Shown here: in pieces, positions 26,556-33,218 of the stretch
Layout: the number at the start of each line of letters is the position of its first letter
Position numbering within the stretch: position 1 is the stretch's first letter
Assembly (NCBI RefSeq): GCF_947497005.1
Contig: NZ_CANMFF010000029.1
Coordinates: forward strand, 1-44,371
Origin: an uncultured Ruegeria sp.
Lineage (GTDB): Bacteria; Pseudomonadota; Alphaproteobacteria; Rhodobacterales; Rhodobacteraceae
Direction: 5' to 3'
DNA: 44,371 nucleotides
Program-made: the position numbers and the translations under genes
Notes under the pieces: model-generated
Database searches by the model: none
What the model saw: the letters and a program-made list of their open reading frames with translations, nothing else
Told to the model about the DNA's origin: nothing

Positions 26556-27205
26556 CAGTCCTCCAATGGTGGAAAGGTCAGCCACTTGCCTACGGGCAAA
26601 TGCATCAGATCATTGAGGTTGTTGGCGCGGGCAACATGCGGGTATAGCGCCGCATTCCTGTATATGTCGTAGCACATTTGCGGCAGAGAACTGTCATCCG
26701 TGGCCACCCGCGCATGGGTCAGGTCGGCTGAACGCTTACCTGCCCGCTTAGCAAGATCCGCAGGCGTCTGGTGCTGACGAAAGGTCATCGATAGCTTTGC
26801 ACGCAACGGCAGGCCAGAAGGGCTGAACAGCAAGTAGGATACGTTCAGACCCGTAAGCATGCAGTCAAAAGCGAATTTGCCCCATATCAGTTTCAGATAG
26901 TTCGGGCTGTGCAAATCACCGTTGAATGTATAGGCCGTCTGACGGACTTTGTTCAGTTCGTCATGGACTGAGGTTACACCGGGCACGACCCCTGTTGCAT
27001 CGATGATCAAGTCAAAGTTAACGGTCTCGGGTGCGCGGCTTTTGAACTGCGCGCGGCTGCCCGCCACGTCGATACCACGATCTGTTGTGAACTCGGTCCT
27101 GTGCCCATGTGCGTAGGTCTCTGGATTGATCTGGACCACATACTGCCCGATCTTGGACCGCAACTCGTCGTCGGCAAAGGCGAGGATTTTGAATTTTTCT
27201 AACAT
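26555..27205 (-). CDS. LysM-containing eCIS protein (Afp7-like)
   Basis: A 216-residue protein. The N-terminal 165 residues match the CIS-type baseplate/tube connector (VVQINPETYAHGHRTEF, NYLKLIWGKFAFDCMLTGLN, SGLPLRAKLSMTFRQHQTP). The end is a LysM motif (LPQMCYDIYRNAALYPHVAR, NNLNDLMHLPVGKWLTFPP). In phages the counterpart (gp53-like) joins the tube to the spike hub. In eCIS this gene always precedes the spike gene, as here. ATG at 27205 has AGGA nearby. Despite the LysM fold, the role is structural and peptidoglycan binding is not implied. Confidence 0.9.
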   Translation of the reverse strand: MLEKFKILAFADDELRSKIGQYVVQINPETYAHGHRTEFTTDRGIDVAGSRAQFKSRAPETVNFDLIIDATGVVPGVTSVHDELNKVRQTAYTFNGDLHSPNYLKLIWGKFAFDCMLTGLNVSYLLFSPSGLPLRAKLSMTFRQHQTPADLAKRAGKRSADLTHARVATDDSSLPQMCYDIYRNAALYPHVARANNLNDLMHLPVGKWLTFPPLED

Positions 27206-27211
27206 GCTATC

Positions 27212-27370
27212 CTATCGTTCGGACTGTCGGCGCAGGGCAGAAGCAACACGCTGCTCCACAAAATCTAACAACTCGCGTTTCAAGGCGTCGACGTCGGTCG
27301 ATGGGAACTCATCAGCATCGTCCTTTGGCACCCGCGCACGCAGCACAAGCTCTCTGATTTCGACCGTCAT
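27212..27370 (-). CDS. DUF5908-type small eCIS protein (Afp6-like position)
   Basis: This short gene encodes 52 residues: MTVEIRELVLRARV at the start, then an acidic linker, then a basic amphipathic helix ending VASALRRQSER and a TAG stop. The MxxEIRELVxxAxV start and C-terminal LRRQxER helix are the pattern of DUF5908 proteins, which sit between the tube and LysM genes in many eCIS loci. Its position is exactly that, with six bases between its stop and the LysM start. The ribosome binding site is GGGAGC, six bases before the ATG. The role is unknown; a chaperone or small connector for baseplate assembly is commonly supposed. Confidence 0.85.
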   Translation of the reverse strand: MTVEIRELVLRARVPKDDADEFPSTDVDALKRELLDFVEQRVASALRRQSER

Positions 27371-27397
27371 TGTTGCTCCCTCCAGCCAGAGGACCAG

Positions 27398-27886
27398 TCA
27401 GGGCTTTAGAAACCCGGTTGCAGCTTTGGTCCTGATCAGTTTGCGCCTCACCTGCGCGTAAGCCAGATCGATGGTCTCAATCGCAACGCTGTTTTCACGC
27501 GCATTGAACTGGGCCACCTGCCACCCGACCGGCCAGGCCCGATCCAGCGACCACGCCAGCATTGGCTGTTGGGTCTGATCGAGCAACGAGACAATCACGG
27601 TCTTTGTCACAATTGGATTCGACATTCCGCCTTCAAGCGTATCCTTGCACCATTTCACCAACGCGGAACTCGCCACCATCAACCCGCGCTTCAAGGAAAT
27701 ATTGGTGTTCTTCACCGTCTGTGGCAGTTGGTGGACAAACCGGTTTTCCCCACCTTCGCGCACTGCAAACGTATCCATTCGGCTGTTAAGACCCGAAACT
27801 TCGGAAAAGCTCGCATCAACCCCACGCGAGTTGCCGCCAATTGAGACCGAAAACGAAAAGGAAACGGGTGGGTAGTAATTGGACAT
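27398..27886 (-). CDS. eCIS inner-tube protein, second (Afp5-like)
   Basis: A 162-residue protein of the T4 gp19/Hcp-like tube family. The markers are PVSFSFSVSIGG at the start, VDASFSEVSGLNSRMDTFAV with the family's SEVSGL turn, then ISLKRGLMVASSALVKWCKD and the closing AWPVGWQVAQFNARENSVAI strand. Afp1 and Afp5 differ in that Afp5-like copies occur at the tube's baseplate end, initiating polymerisation. This copy lies next to the DUF5908 and LysM genes, as Afp5 does. It starts nine bases after the first tube gene. Tube identity is firm; the initiator role is by analogy. Confidence 0.9.
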   Translation of the reverse strand: MSNYYPPVSFSFSVSIGGNSRGVDASFSEVSGLNSRMDTFAVREGGENRFVHQLPQTVKNTNISLKRGLMVASSALVKWCKDTLEGGMSNPIVTKTVIVSLLDQTQQPMLAWSLDRAWPVGWQVAQFNARENSVAIETIDLAYAQVRRKLIRTKAATGFLKP

Positions 27887-27895
27887 CTAACAAGG

Positions 27896-28351
27896 TCACT
27901 TGTTTGAAATGGTCAGACCCTCATGGGCAATTTCAAGGGACTCGATGGCCGCCTCGTTGCCCTCGGCCTTGAGATCGGTTGGCGATATCTTTGTCGGCCA
28001 CGCATTGGCCAATTTCCACGTCATCGTTGGTTTGCCGGTTTCATCAAGCAGTTTGATTGTGACGTCGGCACGGGCGATCGTGTTCATCTTGATTTTGCTG
28101 TACCAATCGAAAAAGCTGTTATCCTTAACAAATACGCCCTTCTTGAGCGTCACGTTGCCAAATTTAGCAATGCCGGGCATTTTTACCGTACTGAACACTT
28201 TGGAATTGCCCGCGCGATACTCGATCACTTGGGTTTCGGTATCCAGTCCGCTGACTTCCTGAAACCCGACCTCGGACCCCAGCGAACTGATATCGACGCT
28301 GAAATAGAATTTCGGCAGCGGCCAAACATTGTTTTGCTTATCTCCAGACAT
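27896..28351 (-). CDS. eCIS inner-tube protein, first (Afp1-like)
   Basis: A 151-residue tube protein: WPLPKFYFSVDISSLGSEVG at the start, FQEVSGLDTETQVIEYRAGN, VKMPGIAKFGNVTLKKGVFV, and the final WKLANAWPTKISPTDLKAEG. This is the common major-tube pattern of eCIS (stacked hexamers of the gp19/Hcp fold) through which cargo is delivered. It follows the sheath gene by 26 bases and precedes the second tube gene. The length is normal. Being the copy nearest the sheath gene, it probably builds most of the tube, which needs the higher expression expected near the 5' end of the operon. Confidence 0.93.
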   Translation of the reverse strand: MSGDKQNNVWPLPKFYFSVDISSLGSEVGFQEVSGLDTETQVIEYRAGNSKVFSTVKMPGIAKFGNVTLKKGVFVKDNSFFDWYSKIKMNTIARADVTIKLLDETGKPTMTWKLANAWPTKISPTDLKAEGNEAAIESLEIAHEGLTISNK

Positions 28352-28377
28352 GTGCCTGTCTCCTTATCCGGCCGTAA

Positions 28378-29895
28378 CTACGAAGTTTGCATCTTTTGCT
28401 CGAACGTCAGGACAATGAACTCGGCCGGGCGAACCACCGCGACTCGAATTTCGACCCTCATATAACCGTTCAGAATGTCCTGCCCGGTCATGGTCGACCC
28501 CAGACCGACCTGGACATCAAACGCTTCGGTTGCGCTGGACCCCGCAAGTGCACCCGCTTTCCACTGGTTGGTCAGGAAATTCTCGATCATCGAAGAAACG
28601 GTGACCCAGGTCGAAGCATCATTTGGAGAGAAAACATATGCCTCACAGGCGATCTTGATCGATTGTTCGAGCATTATGAGCGTGCGCCGTACATTGACAT
28701 AGCGCCAGTCGAGTGAGTTGGCGTCCAACGTCCGCGCGCCCCAAACCATGATGCCGCGGCCAGGCATGGTGCGAATGGCGTTAACAGCTTTACCATCCAG
28801 CGGCGCATTCAGATCCGCCTGGTCGTCATGGCTGATATTGACGGACGGCGAAACAACCGAGTTGACCGACGTATTCGCGGGAGCTTTCCAAACGCCGACC
28901 GTGTTGTCGGTTTGCGCAATTACTCCGGCAATCGCAGGGCTGGGTGGTAACAAATTCAGCGCGGCCAGCGCTTGATCCATACCGTCCTTGTAAACCGCGC
29001 TTACCGCCATCAAGGCCTGATTTTTTGCCTTAACATCTGCTGCGGCGACCTTGCCCTGAACATCTTTGATCAGCTGTGCGGTTGCAGGCGGAATCTTACC
29101 TTTCTGGTTAGGTCCGGCCTGCGCGTCTGCAAGCGCTTGCTGTTCCGCCTCGACAGATTTCATCAGGTCGCCAAGCACCGTCTTCTTGTCAAGATTGGCA
29201 AAGGTCACCTGCGTTGAATCGATCACAGAGGTATTCAGGAACGGGTAATAGGCTGCCCCATAATCCAGAAAGTTTGAGCCGACATCCGTTCGAAAATTCG
29301 AGATCGGATCGTCTTTTTCCACTGCGCCACGGGGCTTGTCGCCATTGACAATATCCAGGATCGACACGCGACTTTGCAGTTTATTGCACTGCGCAAGCGA
29401 CGCGGTTGCAATTTTTTCCCAATCGGTGCTGCCTCCGCTCAGCATCACGGCCTCGGGGCAAACGATCATCGTGGGCTCGGGCTGCAATTCGAGCGCATTG
29501 AGCCCGGCCAGCAAATCAGCAGATGTCTGTGTTGTCGGCTGGTCCTTGCTGTCCGAGAAGGGACCGACCGAAACGATATAGCAGGGCCCACCGCCGTTGG
29601 CATAAAACAGTTTCAGGGACTGGAACATCAAGAACGGGCTGGCCGCCACCATCTTGCTCTTGTCGTTTTTGTCCTGCGTTACCAGCAAGTCGGGGCCCCC
29701 ACCGAACAACGCCTTATAGTCGACCATCGACTCGATCCGGGTGGGCAAATTCGTTAAATCTGTATTTCCGGAATTCGCCTTCTGGGTATATCCGATGAAC
29801 GCTGGGATCGCGGTCGGTACTTCTACGACCGCGTTGCCGAACGCATCGATTTCCTTAATGTAAACGCCCGGTGTTTGATATTGCGTTGCCATCAT
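28378..29895 (-). CDS. Contractile sheath protein (Afp2/3/4-like)
   Basis: A 505-residue protein. The N-terminus YQTPGVYIKEIDAFGNAVVE, then VPTAIPAFIGYT, is the sheath signature. The C-terminal domain has PGRGIMVWGARTL, DWRYVNVRRTLIMLEQSI and the closing YMRVEIRVAVVRPAEFIVLT, which forms the strand exchange between subunits. Only one sheath gene is present, whereas Afp and PVC have three. Between about 235 and 320 lies a long helical, Ala/Gln/Lys-rich insertion (EAEQQALADAQAGPNQKGKI, then KVAAADVKAKNQALMAVSAV) that would point outward on the particle. The start has GGAGAA before two tandem ATGs (29895 and 29892). The protein is intact. Confidence 0.95.
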   Translation of the reverse strand: MMATQYQTPGVYIKEIDAFGNAVVEVPTAIPAFIGYTQKANSGNTDLTNLPTRIESMVDYKALFGGGPDLLVTQDKNDKSKMVAASPFLMFQSLKLFYANGGGPCYIVSVGPFSDSKDQPTTQTSADLLAGLNALELQPEPTMIVCPEAVMLSGGSTDWEKIATASLAQCNKLQSRVSILDIVNGDKPRGAVEKDDPISNFRTDVGSNFLDYGAAYYPFLNTSVIDSTQVTFANLDKKTVLGDLMKSVEAEQQALADAQAGPNQKGKIPPATAQLIKDVQGKVAAADVKAKNQALMAVSAVYKDGMDQALAALNLLPPSPAIAGVIAQTDNTVGVWKAPANTSVNSVVSPSVNISHDDQADLNAPLDGKAVNAIRTMPGRGIMVWGARTLDANSLDWRYVNVRRTLIMLEQSIKIACEAYVFSPNDASTWVTVSSMIENFLTNQWKAGALAGSSATEAFDVQVGLGSTMTGQDILNGYMRVEIRVAVVRPAEFIVLTFEQKMQTS

Positions 29896-29942
29896 GAATT
29901 CTCCAAAATTGGGAAAAATTACCCGGATACCCGGCTAGGCCG

Positions 29943-30656
29943 TTACTCGTTTTCGGCCAGTTTGGTTGCAATATCTGCAAGCGCCTTTTTGTAGGTTGCC
30001 CAAGCTGCCGTTTTAGTTGCTTCCGCGGTTTCTGTATCGACGACCAGTTGCGCGTCGGCTGTTTTTTCTGCGTCAGCCTGAGATGCCTCGGCCTGTTTCT
30101 GCTGCGCCAAAGCGTCTGCATTTGCCGATTTCGCCGATGCAAGCGCAGACGCCGTCGTTGCAGCATCCGATACCGCGCTCTGGTAGTCATTCGTCGCCGC
30201 ATCAAGATCAAACTGTGCTTGGGCAAGTGCCTTTTGCGCCTTGCTCAGTGCTGTGTTTGCTTCTGTCACGGCCTGTTCTTGCGCCAGTTGTGCTTTGTAC
30301 AGGCCGTCCAGCGCCCCCTGCGCCGTACTATTGTCGGCTTCAGCTTTCGTCAGCGTATGCCCGGCCTGAGTCACCAGCGGAGCAGTCTCCAGCGTAGCGG
30401 CTGCAGCTGCTGCCTTGGTGGCCTGCGCCTTGAGCTGAGCCTGCACCATATCGACCGCATATTGCTGTTCGGCTTCAACCCAGATCAATTTGGCGGCGGC
30501 GGCCTGTGCGTCCAGTTGATCCTTGAACGCCTCCTTTGCAGCGGCCCGAGATTCCTCGATCGCATTTTCAACGGGATCGCCGGTTGGTGGCTTTTTTTTG
30601 CCGCCCAATCCGGATGCCCCCGCAGGTGTTTTTTCTGAGGTCGGCGCCTGAGCCAT
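29943..30656 (-). CDS. Ala-rich coiled-coil protein, first gene of the eCIS operon
   Basis: The 237-residue protein is not recognised. After a basic, Pro/Gly-rich start (KTPAGASGLGGKKKPPTGDP) nearly the whole chain is one long helix rich in Ala, Gln, Asp, Lys and Thr, with coiled-coil spacing (KAQKALAQAQFDLDAATNDY, ALAQQKQAEASQADAEKTAD). It has no Cys, signal peptide or membrane segment. ATG at 30656 follows AAAGGAG by seven bases; the frame is open further upstream but without support. It precedes the sheath by 47 bases. Its composition resembles the helical insertion in the sheath, so the two may interact. A sheath-binding decoration, lumen filler or assembly scaffold are all possible. Confidence 0.65.
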   Translation of the reverse strand: MAQAPTSEKTPAGASGLGGKKKPPTGDPVENAIEESRAAAKEAFKDQLDAQAAAAKLIWVEAEQQYAVDMVQAQLKAQATKAAAAAATLETAPLVTQAGHTLTKAEADNSTAQGALDGLYKAQLAQEQAVTEANTALSKAQKALAQAQFDLDAATNDYQSAVSDAATTASALASAKSANADALAQQKQAEASQADAEKTADAQLVVDTETAEATKTAAWATYKKALADIATKLAENE

Positions 30657-30691
30657 AACAAAACTCCTTTGGTGCCGCGATGGACACCGCA

Positions 30692-30720
30692 GCAAAAAAA
30701 CCACATGAAACCAAGTGGTT
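30692..30720 (-). terminator. Hairpin with T-tract in the eCIS operon leader (terminator or attenuator)
   Basis: Read on the minus strand, AACCAC (30720-30715) pairs with GTGGTT (30704-30699) around a ten-base loop, and the stem runs into a tract of seven T (30700-30694). That is a short but typical intrinsic terminator. It lies about 40 bases before the first eCIS start codon, leaving too little room for a full promoter after it. Either it ends transcription from upstream with some read-through, or it is an attenuator for the eCIS operon. Confidence 0.5.
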
Positions 30721-30721
30721 G

Positions 30722-30937
30722 CTAAATTTTCAATATATGAGAGTTGTCTGGTTTCTGAAGAACCCGACCGCCCTTGGGATCGTACTGAACTATGGGCCAA
30801 CGCTGCCATAAGACTGAAAAAAAAGCGAGCCTGAAAATTTGGTCCACATCCTGAACCGCGCACCGTTCAACGGAAACATCGCCCGCCAAGGCTTCAGATT
30901 CAAAGGGAAAAACGCGCGCCGCTCCTTCTGAATTCAC
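30722..30937 (-). CDS. Possible 71-residue small ORF in the eCIS leader
   Basis: The frame starts at GTG (30937) and stops at 30722, directly before the hairpin with T-tract. It would encode a protein with RVFPFESEALAGDVSVERCA and FRLAFFSVLWQRWPIVQYDP. No family is recognised and the ribosome binding site is poor. The close fit of the stop to the terminator-like hairpin is the only positive sign. It may instead be untranslated leader. A further weak frame (30934-31131, TTG start) overlaps its start; together they fill the gap to the TetR remnant. Confidence 0.28.
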   Translation of the reverse strand: MNSEGAARVFPFESEALAGDVSVERCAVQDVDQIFRLAFFSVLWQRWPIVQYDPKGGRVLQKPDNSHILKI

Positions 30938-31120
30938 AACCTGAATCTGCGGTGTAAGACCGGTAAAGTTGTTCGCTTCCGGTCGCCATCCCGACGGTCA
31001 AATAGCTGCCACCAGTCGCTACAATCGCCTCTCGATTCGCACATTGTGGAAAGCGATTGGTATTTTCGGGCAGTAACGCTTCGCACGAGACGACCGTGAA
31101 TAGCGCTTTTTGAGTTTACC

Positions 31121-31618
31121 TTATGTGCCAAGTTCCTTGTTCAGATTGAAAGGATAGAGCGTTGAAATCCAGATGCGGGTGATGGCCTTCAGCACGTCGG
31201 CTTTGTCTGCCTTTTGCGTTGAGCCAAAGGTTTGGATAAGCACACCGGCATCCATTCGGTTGAGTGCGCGTGCCACCGAAAGGGGATCAAATTCTGGCGG
31301 TATGCCTTTGGTTTGATCTTGTTCAATGCGAGTTGAAACAACTTCATCAAATGAGCAAGGGAAGATTTCCCAGACATGTTCCTGCCATGCATCGCTCGCC
31401 GCCGCATCTGAGACGGTCTTAAGAATGGCGCCCCCTTCAAAGCGACCATCGACTAAGGCGCTCAGGCTTTCCTGAAGGCTGGAAATTGGGTCTCCTTCGT
31501 TTGAAAGCCATGTCTGCGCGCCTTCGACGACGCCTCCCTTGACCTCGTCTAATAGTGTTTCCATCAACCCGTGAAGATCGTTGAAACAAAGGTAGAATGT
31601 AGGTTTGCCGTACTCTGT
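31121..31618 (-). pseudogene. TetR-family regulator remnant lacking its N-terminal HTH
   Basis: From 31618 the frame reads TEYGKPTFYLCFNDLHGLME, then TLLDEV, and ends in DAGVLIQTFGS and VLKAITRIWISTLYPF. The GKPTFYLYF-type stretch is the recognition-helix end of a TetR DNA-binding domain, and the rest is the ligand domain. In frame, a TGA (31621-31619) stands where the first two helices of the HTH should be, and no matching sequence lies further upstream. A protein starting at ATG 31567 would have no DNA-binding domain. The gene is on the same strand as the eCIS operon, 465 bases upstream of it. It may once have controlled the operon; that is speculation from position. Confidence 0.65.
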
Positions 31619-32337
31619 TCAGGCCATCAAAGTTCCAACCGTCAAGTTTCGAAATGGCTGGCTTGTTAGAAACCTGCTGCCCGCATCAAGAATGGACGAC
31701 CTGGTCAACGCGGTCTTGCTTGGCGGCATGTACGAACGGCGCGACCAGTATTAGAGCTAAATTTAGCGTTTTCTGACACACCGTCACTGAATCTGACAGT
31801 CTGACAGGTGTCCAGCACAAGATCGTTTTGACAAGGTCGAAACACCAGCACCGCATACGGTGGCTGAATTTATATACCTCACGGACTACCGCTCTGTGAG
31901 ATGCTCGACATAACGAACAATGCCTGTGTCGCGTTTGTCAGATTGGGCAATGCCCCGCCCCAGAGCACGACATTGGCCAGGGCATTGATCGACAAAATGC
32001 TGGCTAGACTCCGATGAGATCAGGCTCGCCGCGCATGACCAGATCAACCTGATTTTCCGCCCTCGCGACCCTCAATCCACCGCGCGCTCATACCACCACG
32101 CCCGCGCCGACGCGTTTAGCCTTTGGTTCATCATACCGCTGAAATGTCCGCATGATCCAACCATTGCCAATGACGTCCAATCTGACGCCAGAAACTTGGC
32201 AGAGACAGAGCGGCCGTGCCGTTTGACGATGACCGAATTTATTGGATAACGCAAAAAAAATGACCAAAAACGGTAATTGTCACAAAAAAATTGCATTTTT
32301 TGTGTATTTTTGATCGGAAATATGGTGGAGTTCAAAA
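31619..32337. other. Intergenic region with the DeoR-gene promoter; no intact gene
   Basis: About 720 bases between the TetR remnant and the DeoR-type gene. No start signal, motif or long frame of plausible composition is seen. CTGACA-type short repeats occur at 31772-31808 (three copies of TCTGACA). Bases 32230-32330 are strongly A/T-rich and must contain the promoter of the DeoR gene. Frames on the minus strand around 31900-32060 look like old coding sequence, but I cannot name a family. Confidence 0.45.
32281..32304. promoter_or_regulatory. Perfect 9-bp inverted repeat upstream of the DeoR gene (candidate operator)
   Basis: CACAAAAAA (32281-32289) and TTTTTTGTG (32296-32304) are perfect complements with six bases between them. 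They lie 33 bases before the ATG of the DeoR-type regulator, where a self-regulating operator would be expected. The arm TTTTTTGTG occurs once more at 40544-40552, in the region between the sulfatase remnant and the phosphatase operon. Binding is inferred; the symmetry is seen directly. Confidence 0.5.
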
Positions 32338-33198
32338 ATGGATCACGATAGCGATAATATCCCTCATCGGGGCCGCGAACTTCTGGATGTGCTGGCGAGG
32401 CTGGGAGGCTCGGCACGCAATACACAGATTGCGCAGGTCATGGACGTATCGGAGGAAACGGTTCGTCGGTTGGTCAAGGCGCTGGCGCGAAACGATATGG
32501 TTGAGAGAGTGCATGGCGGCACTTTTCTATCGCGCGCGCAAGATACGCCGATGTTTTCCGGCGCATTAGAGCATAACGCAGAGGAAAAGACACTGATTGC
32601 CAAACAGGTCAGTCAGATTGTCGAGGATGGCATGGTTCTGTTTGTGGCCGTGGGCTCGACAATGACCCATGTTGCGGAGCAACTGCGCGAGATGAAGGAT
32701 TTGACAGTGGTCAGCAATTCGCTGTCGGTCGTCGCTTCGCTGGCCGACAACAATGGTACGCGCGCAATCCTTGCAGGCGGCGAGGTCATTCGATCTGAGC
32801 GCGGAAGTTTCGGCCGCGCGGCCGAGCAATTGGCCCGCCAATACAGCTATGATGCTGTAATTTGCGGCGCCGATGCGTTGTCGTTAAGCGGTGGAGTATT
32901 GGCATCGAATCCCCTTGAAGCCGAACTGACGCGCGCGTTACGCGAAAATACCAAGCGCATTATTGTCGCGACAGATCACACGAAATTCGGTGCAAGGGCA
33001 GCCAATGTGGCTTGCCCGTTTGATCAGATGACCGATTTGGTGACCAATGTTGCCCCGCCCGAAGATTTTGCTCCGGTGCTGAAACGCGCAGGAGTCAAAG
33101 TGCATGTCGCTTCGGGGAAAGGGATTGGAAAGAAAAAGAACTCCAGCGGAGCAGCAGTCAACCCGCCGGCTTCACGTAAACACAAGTCAAAAAAGTAA
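32338..33198 (+). CDS. DeoR-family transcriptional regulator
   Basis: A 286-residue protein. The N-terminal helix-turn-helix (NTQIAQVMDVSEETVRRLVK, about 29-48, with the RVHGG turn) is followed by the sugar-phosphate-sensing DeoRC domain (VGSTMTHVAEQL about 106, FGRAAEQLARQYSYDAVICG about 158-177, ATDHTKFGARA about 215). DeoR proteins usually repress catabolic or uptake operons until a phosphorylated sugar binds. GGTGGAG lies before the ATG. The last 30 residues (KGIGKKKNSSGAAVNPPASR, then KHKSKK) form a basic, disordered tail beyond the usual family end (about 255). It lies 20 bases upstream of the ABC transporter genes and most likely controls them and itself. The gene is intact. Confidence 0.9.
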   Translation: MDHDSDNIPHRGRELLDVLARLGGSARNTQIAQVMDVSEETVRRLVKALARNDMVERVHGGTFLSRAQDTPMFSGALEHNAEEKTLIAKQVSQIVEDGMVLFVAVGSTMTHVAEQLREMKDLTVVSNSLSVVASLADNNGTRAILAGGEVIRSERGSFGRAAEQLARQYSYDAVICGADALSLSGGVLASNPLEAELTRALRENTKRIIVATDHTKFGARAANVACPFDQMTDLVTNVAPPEDFAPVLKRAGVKVHVASGKGIGKKKNSSGAAVNPPASRKHKSKK

Positions 33199-33218
33199 CC
33201 AAATTTTAGGGAGAAACC

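Noticed and set aside
26555..26585. Upstream start of the spike gene at 26585
   Set aside because: It overlaps the LysM gene by 31 bases. GGAGG before the TGATG junction supports ATG at 26555.
30934..31131. 65-codon minus-strand frame between the TetR remnant and the leader ORF
   Set aside because: It has a TTG start, no ribosome binding site at a usable distance, no motif and Arg-rich composition. It probably is untranslated leader.
31772..31808. Three TCTGACA repeats considered as a CRISPR or iteron array
   Set aside because: The units are only seven bases long and irregularly spaced, with no further copies nearby, so neither a CRISPR array nor an origin is supported.
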